A stretch of 51,663 nucleotides of DNA from the NCBI GenBank assembly GCA_944332555.1, contig CALVKF010000006.1:1-51663 (forward strand). The letters are read 5' to 3'. The translations under genes and the position numbers were made by a program. Source of the stretch: an uncultured Bacilli bacterium (GTDB lineage Bacteria > Bacillota_I > Bacilli_A > RF39 > UBA660). How positions within the stretch are numbered: the stretch's first letter is position 1; every line of letters starts with the position of its first letter. Under the pieces are notes generated by a model, which was not told the origin of the DNA, ran no database searches, and was given only the letters and a program-made list of their open reading frames with translations. This document shows, piece after piece, positions 8,378 to 15,927 of the stretch.

Positions 8378-8401
8378 GAAAAGTAAATACTTTTCCTTTT
8401 T
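8377..8401 (+). terminator. Intrinsic terminator after thrS
   Basis: GGAAAAG (8377-8383) pairs with CTTTTCC (8390-8396) and is followed by a T run. Confidence 0.8.
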
Positions 8402-8413
8402 AGAAAGGAATTT

Positions 8414-8875
8414 ATGGAAGAATTAGTTAAATATTATCAAGAATTAAGAATTTTAGAACAAAAATATCAAGAAAATAAAACCCCAGAATTATTGATGAAA
8501 ATACAAGAAATTATAAGAACAATCAAAATAAAATTATATTTATTAGTAGATGAAATAAATACAAAAGAGAAAACTTATAATCAAGATATAAACATTAATG
8601 AAATAATTAATTTATTACTTGGTTTACTTGGGTTAGATTATGAATTAAGAGAATATTTTGTTAATATTAATGGTACTATTAGTCCTTTTAAAGTTATAGC
8701 TAAAAAAGAAGTATTAGATGAATGGCTAGAAAAAAGATCCTATAATAAGACATTTAGTAATCTAGAATTTAGTAATATTGCTAAAACTATTTTAGAATAT
8801 GATAATCCCCTAAAAGAAGTAATAGGTAAATTAAATGAATATCTGCAAGTTAATCATAAAGGAAAAAGTTTATGA
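8414..8875 (+). CDS. Hypothetical protein, first gene of the ATP-grasp cassette
   Basis: I do not recognise this 153-residue soluble protein. It is rich in long helices and Lys/Glu/Ile, with an initial coiled-coil-like stretch, a hydrophobic INLLLGLLGL segment around residue 65 (too short and interrupted for a confident membrane helix), and a mixed C-terminal part. The ribosome site GAAAGGAA precedes ATG 8414. Its stop overlaps the start of the next gene by four bases, so the two are coupled. Being always translated with an ATP-grasp ligase suggests a partner, substrate-binding or substrate role, but nothing in the sequence shows which. Confidence 0.65.
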   Translation: MEELVKYYQELRILEQKYQENKTPELLMKIQEIIRTIKIKLYLLVDEINTKEKTYNQDININEIINLLLGLLGLDYELREYFVNINGTISPFKVIAKKEVLDEWLEKRSYNKTFSNLEFSNIAKTILEYDNPLKEVIGKLNEYLQVNHKGKSL

Positions 8876-10059
8876 AATTAATTACAATTCCCCATTATGA
8901 AGATTATCGCACTGATGCTATATTTGATTGCTATAAATGGGATCCACAATTTTCTGATAATATAACTTTATCAAAATATGCTTTAGTTATTACTAAAAAA
9001 GAAAAAGAAGAACTATTTAAAATGACTGAACTTTTAGATAAAGAAACAAGAATGGCTGAAGAAGCTATCAATAAAAATCCTTCTTTGATTAAAGCGTTAG
9101 ATATGCCTAAAAAAATTCGTAAGAATTTAAAACTTATGAATAATTATGATAGTAATAATAATGTAAGGCTTAATAGATATGATTTTCATATGACTACCAA
9201 TGGGTGGATGATAAGTGAAGTAAATAGTGATGTTCCTGGTGGTTTTGCAGAAAGTTCATTATTACCCAAATTAGCTATTAAATATTTAGGAAAATATCAA
9301 AGTATTGATTTTCTAGATATTTATAGTAAGGCTTTAGCAAAAAAAATAAAAAAAGGCATTATTATGTTTGTTCATTGTACGTCTTTCTATGATGATCGCC
9401 AAGTGATGCAAGCAATCGGCGATAAAATGTCAAGTCTGGGGTTTACCTGCCTTTATGGAGCAAGTGATCATATTCTATTTAGAGATGGTTATGCTTATAG
9501 CATTATATATGGCTACAAAACTAAACTAGATGGTATAGTTCGTTTTACCCCAATAGAATGGCTTAAAGATATGAAAATTAAAGGTTGGGAAGGTTATTTT
9601 AATACTTTAACACCTAGTTCCAATCATCCGATTGCCATATATGCGCAGACTAAAAAATTTCCCTTTATTTGGGATGATTTAGAAAAGTTGGGAATAAATT
9701 TGCCTACCTGGAGAAAGTTACTTCCCAAAACAACCAGTGTTAAAAATGTTAAAGATGATAGTTATTTTATTTATAAACCAGCTTGGGGTCGAGTTGGTGA
9801 GAAAATAAGTTTAAAAGAAGGTTGCAGCGACTATGAATATAAGAGAATTTTAAAAGATGTACATAAACATCCACGCAACTATGTTGCTCAAGCCAAATTT
9901 ACAAGTCTGCCTTTAAAAGGACCAGATAACAATAATTATCATTTATGTCTTGGTTCTTTTGCGGTAGATGGCAAACCCGCCGGATTTTATGCGAGGATTT
10001 CTAGAAAAGTACGAATAGATTCAATAGCTATAGATATTCCCGTTTTAATTGAGGAGTAA
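8872..10059 (+). CDS. Glutathionylspermidine-synthase-like ATP-grasp ligase
   Basis: The 395-residue protein matches the synthetase domain of the glutathionylspermidine synthase family (also YgiC/YjfC), which forms amide bonds by ATP-dependent acyl phosphate chemistry. Seen here: WMISEVNSDVPGGFAESS (residues 112-129, family consensus E-N-P-G-G), the ATP-grasp strand FIYKPAWGRVGEKI near residue 300 (family KP-G-R-G-N-V), a YVAQAKFTSLPL strand, and LCLGSFAVDGKPAGFYARIS. The amidase half of E. coli Gsp is absent. The natural substrate is unknown; a peptide, polyamine or cell-wall amine is possible. It is coupled to genes on both sides. Confidence 0.82.
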   Translation: MKLITIPHYEDYRTDAIFDCYKWDPQFSDNITLSKYALVITKKEKEELFKMTELLDKETRMAEEAINKNPSLIKALDMPKKIRKNLKLMNNYDSNNNVRLNRYDFHMTTNGWMISEVNSDVPGGFAESSLLPKLAIKYLGKYQSIDFLDIYSKALAKKIKKGIIMFVHCTSFYDDRQVMQAIGDKMSSLGFTCLYGASDHILFRDGYAYSIIYGYKTKLDGIVRFTPIEWLKDMKIKGWEGYFNTLTPSSNHPIAIYAQTKKFPFIWDDLEKLGINLPTWRKLLPKTTSVKNVKDDSYFIYKPAWGRVGEKISLKEGCSDYEYKRILKDVHKHPRNYVAQAKFTSLPLKGPDNNNYHLCLGSFAVDGKPAGFYARISRKVRIDSIAIDIPVLIEE

Positions 10060-10061
10060 TT

Positions 10062-10730
10062 ATGTTAGGAAAAGATGTATATAAATGTTGGTATAAAGAA
10101 AATAATAAATGGTGTAAATGGATTAAACCAACATTATTTGTCGATTTAGATAACCAAATATTAAAAGATATAGTAGATTATGAAATACCTCATATTTTTT
10201 ATGTTGATAAGTTAAGGAGTGATACTGCGATAATTATTGATGAAGATGGGGATAAGACAATTAAAGAAGGTATTGCTCTAATAAATTTCGGCTACACTTT
10301 AGTACCACTTTTTAATTCTCCTTATCCTTTGCCTAAATCCAGGTCTTTAGTTAATAACTCAAGTATTGCGGCATTATTAATATGGGGAGCAACAATTTTA
10401 AAAGATAAAGATGTGGTAGATGATGCTCCTCCAGTATTTTTATTAGATAGTAATAGATTAAATAGATATCGCAAAGATAAATCTTTATTTGATAATTCTT
10501 ATGATATATATTCCCAAGATTTACCAACATCAAATTATTTTAAAAATAATGGTATTAAAAATATAATAGTAAAGAGTGATAAAATAAATCCCGATTTAAA
10601 TGAAATACTAAATAAATACAGGAAGAATGGTATAAATATTTTATACACCAATGGTTTTGAATTACCTAAAAAAGCTAAATTAAAAAAAGTACCAAAAAAA
10701 CATAATATTGATGATGAAGATTTTTGGTAG
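10062..10730 (+). CDS. Hypothetical protein, third gene of the ATP-grasp cassette
   Basis: This 222-residue protein starts three bases after the ligase gene with a GAGGAG ribosome site inside the ligase end. No signal peptide or membrane segment is seen. Notable stretches are an acidic IIIDEDGDKTIKEGI, the proline-rich VPLFNSPYPLPKS, and a basic tail KKAKLKKVPKKHN ending in DDEDFW. I cannot assign a family. The close spacing argues that it works with the ligase, perhaps as a substrate-recognition or maturation protein. It is followed by a bidirectional terminator. Confidence 0.65.
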   Translation: MLGKDVYKCWYKENNKWCKWIKPTLFVDLDNQILKDIVDYEIPHIFYVDKLRSDTAIIIDEDGDKTIKEGIALINFGYTLVPLFNSPYPLPKSRSLVNNSSIAALLIWGATILKDKDVVDDAPPVFLLDSNRLNRYRKDKSLFDNSYDIYSQDLPTSNYFKNNGIKNIIVKSDKINPDLNEILNKYRKNGINILYTNGFELPKKAKLKKVPKKHNIDDEDFW

Positions 10731-10734
10731 AAAC

Positions 10735-10777
10735 AAAAGGACTGTCAAGAAATTAAACTCCTAACAGTCCCTTTTTT
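10735..10777. terminator. Bidirectional terminator
   Basis: GGACTGT (10739-10745) and ACAGTCC (10764-10770) form a stem flanked by A residues on the left and T residues on the right. It serves both the ATP-grasp cassette (plus strand) and the DUF2207 gene (minus strand). Confidence 0.8.
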
Positions 10778-12962
10778 AGTGGCCTCCACCGCCGCCACCA
10801 CCACCGCGGCCGCCACCTCCATAAAAGCTTGATCCACCACCAAATGAACCATAACTTCTAGAATGAACACTCGATCTATACGCCCGATATGTCGTATGTC
10901 TAATCGCTCTATTATAAGTAATAAAGCTATGAGATAAATAATAATTATTACTCAACATAACACTATTTGTTAAATCTGGACAATTTATTTTTAAGGCTTT
11001 AATAACTTTATCGGATATACCAAAGGCTGTTGCATAAACTAAATATTCTTCCCATAAAGGTAACTCAACAACTTGTTTTTCATTCATTAAAGTAGCACTA
11101 TTCAAAAAATTATATAAAGCATACCATTTAATATATTCTTCTTCACCAAATTCTGTAAGTAGTGCATAATTTTTAGCAAATTTATTTAATAAAAATGCAC
11201 AAATAAGTAAAGAAATACTTAAAATAAGTAGGGCAGTATTAGTTAAACCAATAGGGTTATGATAAATTGCAAAATTTCCTAAAATCATAATAGAAGCAGC
11301 TAAAATAATATAAGTTTTAGTTAAATTATTAGTAGATTTTTGATATTTTTCATAATTTGCTTCTTTAAAATAATTTTTATTCATTCCAATGGTTTTAATA
11401 GAATTATCAACTCTTGTTACAAAAGCTTCAGTTGTATTAATATTTCTAGAAATACTAGATTGAAAATCATTTAAAGAAATACTACCACCCACAGCAAAAT
11501 TATTAATAAAATTAAAATATGCTTCTTCATTTGGGGTTAAATCTTCTAACATTTTACCATTTTTATTTATCTTCGGTATATTAATAAGGGTATTTTTATT
11601 TACATTTGAATTATTATTAATAGCATTCTTTTTTAAGGCATCATTTAGGGAAGTATTATAAATAGTTTTAGCTTCCTTATTTGGAGTATATAATATATTT
11701 ATTAAAACATTAGATTGTTTATTATAATTATTTGTTCCATCAATTGTTTTAAGTTCTATATAACCTTTACGAACTAAATTTAGTAATAGGGCTGAATAAA
11801 TATCATCCATATTTACTTTTTTCCTAGATTTAGCAAAAACTAAAGTAGCTGCAAAATAAGGATCTAGTTTAGATGGAATATCTCGGTAGTAAAGAATTTC
11901 TTGATTAGGTTTTTTAGCTAAATATTTAGTACGAATATTTTTATCCCGATAGACAATATAGATAAATAAGAATAGGGAAATAACTATAGCGCCCGTAATA
12001 TATAAAGGTTTTTCTTGATTAATTTTGGTATAAGTACTATCATATTCAGCCATATTTTCTTTAGCTTCTTCTAAATAGACATCCCAAGAATAATTATTAT
12101 CTGGAGCATAATCAGTAAATTTATGATAATCTTCATTAAATGAAAGTAAGGTAAATTCTAAATATTGATTATAACTTCTAAATTTTAAATCATCTTTATC
12201 TAAATCAAAACTAAAGGTATAATATCCCGGATTTTTAGTACTTGATTCTTCTATAGTAAATGTTCCATTATTTGTGCCATAAGTATGAGCAATGTAATTG
12301 CCCCTAGATGGCATATCACTATTTTTAATTAATATTTCTCCTTTAAATGAATCTAAATATTTAATAGTTTCTTCTGAATACATTGATAAATAAAGTTCTG
12401 ATACATCACTATATTTAAATGCCGCATTATGCATAATATATTCTATTTCATAAGTTACTTCCTCGCGGTACAGTCCATCAACATAAAATAATACACATTC
12501 ATATCTTCTTAAATATTCATTATATGGTCCCATGCTATGATACCACTTATAAGGGCCATAAGGCTCATCAGTATAATCCGAGTCATACCAATAAAGTTTA
12601 GGACTTTCTTCATAAACTATTTCTGTTCCATCAGGATTAATTTGTTTAACTGATAATACTTCATAATCAACTCTAAGTCCATCGATTGTTTGTTCTGGAA
12701 GTGCTCGCCATAATTCCCAAAATAAATTATCTTTTCTCGCAGCATGAACATCAAAAGTTAACTTTTCAGTAATATGAGCACTACCACCATTTGTCTCTTC
12801 ATCTAAAATAATTGCTTGATACTCTACATCAGTAATTCTAGCATAATCATTAAACCCAGTACTTTCTTCAGGATTATAACTACTAAAATAAGCTGTAGCT
12901 ATATTAACAATAACAACTATTATCACAAAACAAATAACAAACTTTCGAATATTATAATTCAT
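10776..12962 (-). CDS. DUF2207 domain membrane protein with glycine-rich tail
   Basis: The 728-residue envelope protein has an N-terminal membrane segment (VICFVIIVVIVNIATAYF), a large extracytoplasmic DUF2207 region (ITEKLTFDVHAARKDNLFWEL, then YEVLSVKQINPDGTE), a transmembrane helix near residue 320 (YITGAIVISLFLFIYIVY), a cytoplasmic part, and two further hydrophobic helices near residue 570-605. It ends in a long Gly-Ser-Tyr run with eight or more consecutive glycines and a final histidine, a typical DUF2207 tail. Function is unknown; family members are thought to be membrane-located. The gene faces the preceding genes and shares their terminator. Confidence 0.85.
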   Translation of the reverse strand: MNYNIRKFVICFVIIVVIVNIATAYFSSYNPEESTGFNDYARITDVEYQAIILDEETNGGSAHITEKLTFDVHAARKDNLFWELWRALPEQTIDGLRVDYEVLSVKQINPDGTEIVYEESPKLYWYDSDYTDEPYGPYKWYHSMGPYNEYLRRYECVLFYVDGLYREEVTYEIEYIMHNAAFKYSDVSELYLSMYSEETIKYLDSFKGEILIKNSDMPSRGNYIAHTYGTNNGTFTIEESSTKNPGYYTFSFDLDKDDLKFRSYNQYLEFTLLSFNEDYHKFTDYAPDNNYSWDVYLEEAKENMAEYDSTYTKINQEKPLYITGAIVISLFLFIYIVYRDKNIRTKYLAKKPNQEILYYRDIPSKLDPYFAATLVFAKSRKKVNMDDIYSALLLNLVRKGYIELKTIDGTNNYNKQSNVLINILYTPNKEAKTIYNTSLNDALKKNAINNNSNVNKNTLINIPKINKNGKMLEDLTPNEEAYFNFINNFAVGGSISLNDFQSSISRNINTTEAFVTRVDNSIKTIGMNKNYFKEANYEKYQKSTNNLTKTYIILAASIMILGNFAIYHNPIGLTNTALLILSISLLICAFLLNKFAKNYALLTEFGEEEYIKWYALYNFLNSATLMNEKQVVELPLWEEYLVYATAFGISDKVIKALKINCPDLTNSVMLSNNYYLSHSFITYNRAIRHTTYRAYRSSVHSRSYGSFGGGSSFYGGGGRGGGGGGGGH

Positions 12963-13072
12963 TTAAACACCACTTTCTTAACAATATTATAACTTATAAT
13001 TTAGTTATTGAATAGGAAAATTTGCCATTTTTAAAATTTTGTGATAATATATTTGCCATTAATGGAGGATTT

Positions 13073-13972
13073 ATGGAATTTAAGAATTTAAATCAACACA
13101 AGGCATTTATAAATAGTGAGGCAAAAAGGCTGGGGATTTCTCCAACTGCTGCTTATACAACTTACTATGCGAGAATGCTTTTAGAAAGAATGTCCGAAGT
13201 TAATTATGGTACTTTGTTAGTAAAGGGTAGTTTTAGTCAATATGTTCATTTAAATAGTTTAAGTAGACCAGTGCTTGATATTGATTTATCTTCAACATAT
13301 TTAAATAATATCCCTTTAGATGTTTTTTATACGGCAATTTATAATTCTTTAGATGATGTAGTAACTTTTGATATGAGTCATATTCCAAGAAAAACTATAA
13401 ATGGCATTTATAAGATGGTTATTAACGCTAAAGTTAAATATCCTGATGATAAAGAAATGATTATTGCAATACCTATTGATTTTAAACCTAATAATATTGC
13501 AATTTTCGAGCCACAATTCAAAAAAGTCGAACCATTATTTCAAGGAGATAAAGAATTTTATATAAATACTCCTTCTTTTGAAGAACATATTGCCGAAAAA
13601 TTATATATTATTGCTCATAATAGAAGAGAAGATATATTAAATACGAGAGTAAAGGATTTTTATGATATTTACAAATTACATGGAACAGATTATGATGCCG
13701 ATAAATTCAATTTGTATTTTCAAATGATGTGTTTAATATATGGTGAAAATTTAGGAAATTTGGATGCAGAATTCTTAAACAAAAAATTTATTAAAAGACA
13801 TGAAGAAATATGGGAGAAAATGCAAATAAAATATGATTTTGTTGATAAAGAACTAGATTTTGATGAAGCCGTTTATTATACTAAAGCGGTATTAAAAGAA
13901 CAAATATTAGAAATAAGAAATGGCCATAATACTAAAAAAGCTAAAAATTTAGTTAGAAAAAGACTAAAATAA
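13073..13972 (+). CDS. AbiEii/AbiGii-like nucleotidyltransferase, no adjacent antitoxin
   Basis: The 299-residue protein fits the AbiEii/MenA nucleotidyltransferase toxin family (DNA polymerase beta fold). The motif region is LLVKGSFSQYVHL followed by SRPVLDIDLS, supplying the GS and DxD-type metal ligands, and downstream FEEHIAEKLYIIAHN with DFYDIYKL is characteristic. These enzymes modify tRNA acceptor ends and are normally neutralised by an AbiEi-type winged-helix protein encoded next door. None is visible here: the neighbours are DUF2207 and infC. ATG 13073 is used because GGAGG lies 5 bases upstream; the frame is open to 13022, but without support. A GATAATAT box upstream suggests its own promoter. 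Confidence 0.8.
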   Translation: MEFKNLNQHKAFINSEAKRLGISPTAAYTTYYARMLLERMSEVNYGTLLVKGSFSQYVHLNSLSRPVLDIDLSSTYLNNIPLDVFYTAIYNSLDDVVTFDMSHIPRKTINGIYKMVINAKVKYPDDKEMIIAIPIDFKPNNIAIFEPQFKKVEPLFQGDKEFYINTPSFEEHIAEKLYIIAHNRREDILNTRVKDFYDIYKLHGTDYDADKFNLYFQMMCLIYGENLGNLDAEFLNKKFIKRHEEIWEKMQIKYDFVDKELDFDEAVYYTKAVLKEQILEIRNGHNTKKAKNLVRKRLK

Positions 13973-13982
13973 TAAAAAATTG

Positions 13983-13994
13983 GCTAATATTAGC
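13983..13994. terminator. Short palindrome after the AbiEii-like gene
   Basis: GCTAATATTAGC is a perfect 12-bp palindrome lacking a long T run. It could be a weak terminator or a regulator site just before the infC promoter. Confidence 0.35.
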
Positions 13995-14004
13995 AAAATA
14001 ATGA

Positions 14005-14033
14005 TTGACAAACATAAAATATTAGTGTAAACT
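14005..14033 (+). promoter_or_regulatory. Promoter of the infC-rpmI-rplT operon
   Basis: TTGACA (14005-14010), a 17-bp spacer, and TAAACT (14028-14033). Confidence 0.75.
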
Positions 14034-14039
14034 AATGGT

Positions 14040-14160
14040 GTTGTTAAAAAAGGAAAGCGATTTGTATCCACCTGATTACCAAAGGTAATGGGTAAAAAGC
14101 CGAAATATTTTTCAAATGGTTTTTAAGTGGATACAATTATGTATTCATTTTTTAATGTAT
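14040..14160 (+). promoter_or_regulatory. Structured leader RNA of infC operon, L20-leader-like candidate
   Basis: The untranslated leader has a 10-bp long-range stem (TTGTATCCAC 14062-14071 with GTGGATACAA 14127-14136). It encloses the hairpin ATTACC-AAA-GGTAAT and a second stem (AAAAGCC with GGTTTTT), followed by a T-rich stretch before the infC ribosome site. In Bacillus this operon is autoregulated by L20 binding a leader that imitates its 23S rRNA site. The position and architecture fit that role. I could not match the L20 consensus base by base, so the specific ligand is inferred. Confidence 0.6.
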
Positions 14161-14173
14161 GGAGGTGCTTAAC

Positions 14174-14710
14174 ATAGCAAATAATATTGAAATGCAAATT
14201 AATGAAAACATCAAAATACCTGAATTGATGGTTATTGGTCCAAATGGCGAAAAAATGGGAGTAAAACGGTTAGAAGATGCTCTAACTTTAGCTAACTATG
14301 CGGGATTAGATTTAGTGCTTATGAGTGCAAATTCAACTCCAGCAGTAGCTAAAATAATGGATTATAATAAATACCGTTATGAAAAGCAAAAGAAGTTAAA
14401 AGAAACTCAAAAGAAACAAAGAGAAGCTAACAAAGATATGAAGGAATATCGTTTGTCGGTTACTATTGATATTAATGACTTTGAAACTAGAAGAAGAAAT
14501 GCTAAAGAATATTTAGAAAAAGGTCACAAAATAAGAGCATTTATTAGATTCAAAGGTCGTCAGATGGCTAGACCAGAACAAGGACAAGAAGTTTTACTTA
14601 GATTTGCAGATAGCCTAAGTGATGTTTCAACAATTGAACTTGAACCAAAACTTGATGGTAGACAAATGTCTATGATTTTAGCACCAAAAAATAAAGAAGG
14701 GAAGAAATAA
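14174..14710 (+). CDS. infC: Translation initiation factor IF-3 (apparent AUA start)
   Basis: IF-3 binds the 30S subunit, prevents premature 50S joining and rejects wrong start codons. The protein shows the full two-domain pattern: NENIKIPELMVIGPNGEKMG, DYNKYRYEKQKK, the linker, and the C-terminal GHKIRAFIRFKGRQMARPEQG. A frame-wide ATG at 14159 is part of the ribosome site itself (ATGGAGGTG), so it cannot be the start. The correctly spaced codon is ATA at 14174, eight bases after GGAGG. Rare starts (AUU/AUA) in infC allow IF-3 to repress its own synthesis. The next in-frame ATG (14192) lacks a ribosome site. It is followed by rpmI two bases later. Confidence 0.93.
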   Translation: MANNIEMQINENIKIPELMVIGPNGEKMGVKRLEDALTLANYAGLDLVLMSANSTPAVAKIMDYNKYRYEKQKKLKETQKKQREANKDMKEYRLSVTIDINDFETRRRNAKEYLEKGHKIRAFIRFKGRQMARPEQGQEVLLRFADSLSDVSTIELEPKLDGRQMSMILAPKNKEGKK

Positions 14711-14712
14711 TT

Positions 14713-14907
14713 ATGGCAAAATGCAAACAAAAAACTCATAAATCAAGTGCAAAAGTATTTATGAAGAAGAAAAATGGTGAACTTACCTATATGAAGAGTG
14801 GAAGTAACCATAAAACTGGAAAAGATTCAGCTAAGGAAGTTAGACAAAGAAGAAATAAGGGTACTTTAAGTAAAGGAGATAGAAACAGATTAAAATCTGT
14901 TATCTAG
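14713..14907 (+). CDS. rpmI: 50S ribosomal protein L35
   Basis: This basic 64-residue protein has the L35 pattern: KTHKSSAKVFMKKKNGEL, GSNHKTGKDSAKEVRQRR and the SKGDRNRLKSVI end. It is the middle gene of the conserved infC-rpmI-rplT operon, starting two bases after infC with the ribosome site GAAGGG at the end of infC. It is incorporated late in 50S assembly. Nothing about it is unusual. Confidence 0.97.
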   Translation: MAKCKQKTHKSSAKVFMKKKNGELTYMKSGSNHKTGKDSAKEVRQRRNKGTLSKGDRNRLKSVI

Positions 14908-14925
14908 AATTGAGGTGAATAGCAA

Positions 14926-15495
14926 GTGGCAAGAGTTAAAGGTGGAAATGTTTCCAAAAATAGAAGAAGAAAAGTATTAAAAGAAGCAAAAGGTTATTTT
15001 GGAAGTAAACATAGATTATATAAGACTGCTCAAGAACAATTATTCCACAGTGGTGCTTATGCATATCGTGATAGAAAACAAAATAAGAGAAACTTTAGAA
15101 AATTATGGATTACTAGAATTAATGCTGCATGTCGTGAAAACGATATAAGTTATTCTAAGTTTATCAATGGTTTAACTAAAGCAGGTATCGAAATCAACAG
15201 AAAGATGCTTTCAGAAATGGCTATTGATGATTCTAAAAGTTTTGCAGCTTTAGTTGAAACAGCTAAAAAAGCTTTAAATGGTGAAGTTGTAGCTCCTAAA
15301 AAGGTAGAAGCAAAAGCTGATGCCAAAAAAGAAGAAGTAAAAGAAGTTAAAAAGGAAGAAAAGAAAGAAGTAGTTAAAGAAACTGAAGATTTATCTAAAA
15401 AAACTTTAGCGGAATTAAAAGCTTTAGCAAAAGATAAAGGCATCAAAGGTTATTCAACAATGAAAAAAGATGAATTATTAGCATCTTTAAAATAA
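14926..15495 (+). CDS. rplT: 50S ribosomal protein L20 with C-terminal Rho_N/SAP-like extension
   Basis: L20 is an early 50S assembly protein and the autoregulator of this operon. Residues 1 to about 118 are a normal L20 ([56 protein letters not shown]). Standard L20 ends there; this one continues to 189 residues through a Lys/Glu/Val-rich linker (about 120-150) to a small domain, [20 protein letters not shown] with [10 protein letters not shown], resembling the Rho N-terminal or SAP nucleic-acid-binding fold. The start is GTG 14926 after GAGGTG. Confidence 0.95.
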   Translation: MARVKGGNVSKNRRRKVLKEAKGYFGSKHRLYKTAQEQLFHSGAYAYRDRKQNKRNFRKLWITRINAACRENDISYSKFINGLTKAGIEINRKMLSEMAIDDSKSFAALVETAKKALNGEVVAPKKVEAKADAKKEEVKEVKKEEKKEVVKETEDLSKKTLAELKALAKDKGIKGYSTMKKDELLASLK

Positions 15496-15499
15496 TTAC

Positions 15500-15528
15500 T
15501 TGAAAAGTGTTGAGTTTTAAAATATAAT
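15500..15528 (+). promoter_or_regulatory. Promoter of rpsO-pnp
   Basis: TTGAAA (15500-15505), a 17-bp spacer, and TATAAT (15523-15528). It lies directly after rplT with no strong terminator between. Confidence 0.8.
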
Positions 15529-15534
15529 AGATAT

Positions 15535-15600
15535 AGAAGTTTTACTTGGTTAGTTGTTTACTCCAAACACTAGCTCAGTTTAAACCGATTATAAAGTAAG
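15535..15600 (+). promoter_or_regulatory. rpsO untranslated leader, possible S15 autoregulatory site
   Basis: About 70 untranslated bases separate the promoter from rpsO and contain self-complementary segments (for example TTGG with CCAA, and TAGT with ACTA). S15 represses its own mRNA in several bacteria through leaders that mimic 16S helix junctions. A role here is inferred from position only. Confidence 0.35.
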
Positions 15601-15609
15601 GAGGATATT

Positions 15610-15879
15610 ATGGCTTTAAGTAAAGAAGAAAAGGCAAAAATTATTAAAGAATTTGCTAAATCTAAAGATGATGTTGGTAGTGCAGAAGTTCAAGTTGCAA
15701 TACTAACTTATGAAATTAATAACTTAACAAAACATTTACAAGAACATAAGCATGATTATCATTCTAAAAGAGGTCTACTTATGAAAGTTGGTCGTCGTAA
15801 GAAATTACTTGACTACTTAAAAACAAGAGATGTTGTAAGTTATCGTGAAGTAATTAAAAAACTAAATTTAAGAAAATAA
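15610..15879 (+). CDS. rpsO: 30S ribosomal protein S15
   Basis: This 89-residue S15 binds the central domain of 16S rRNA and bridges to the 50S subunit. Recognisable segments are GSAEVQVAILTYEINNLTKHL, HKHDYHSKRGLLMKVGRRKK and LLDYLKTRD. The length is normal. AAGGAGG precedes ATG 15610. It is followed by a hairpin terminator and then pnp, the conserved order in Firmicutes and Proteobacteria. Confidence 0.97.
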   Translation: MALSKEEKAKIIKEFAKSKDDVGSAEVQVAILTYEINNLTKHLQEHKHDYHSKRGLLMKVGRRKKLLDYLKTRDVVSYREVIKKLNLRK

Positions 15880-15881
15880 TT

Positions 15882-15909
15882 AAAGGGCACTTGTTTTTAG
15901 TGTCTTTTT
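15882..15909 (+). terminator. Terminator/attenuator between rpsO and pnp
   Basis: GGCACT (15886-15891) pairs with AGTGTC (15899-15904), with one G-T pair, followed by TTTTT. No separate promoter for pnp is obvious, so it may act as a partial terminator or an RNA-processing stem. Confidence 0.65.
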
Positions 15910-15927
15910 ATTTTAGAAAGAGGTAAT

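Noticed and set aside
15150-15446. Minus-strand frame opposite rplT
   Set aside because: Ser/Ala/Phe-rich composition is the mirror of the Lys/Glu linker of L20; no start signals.
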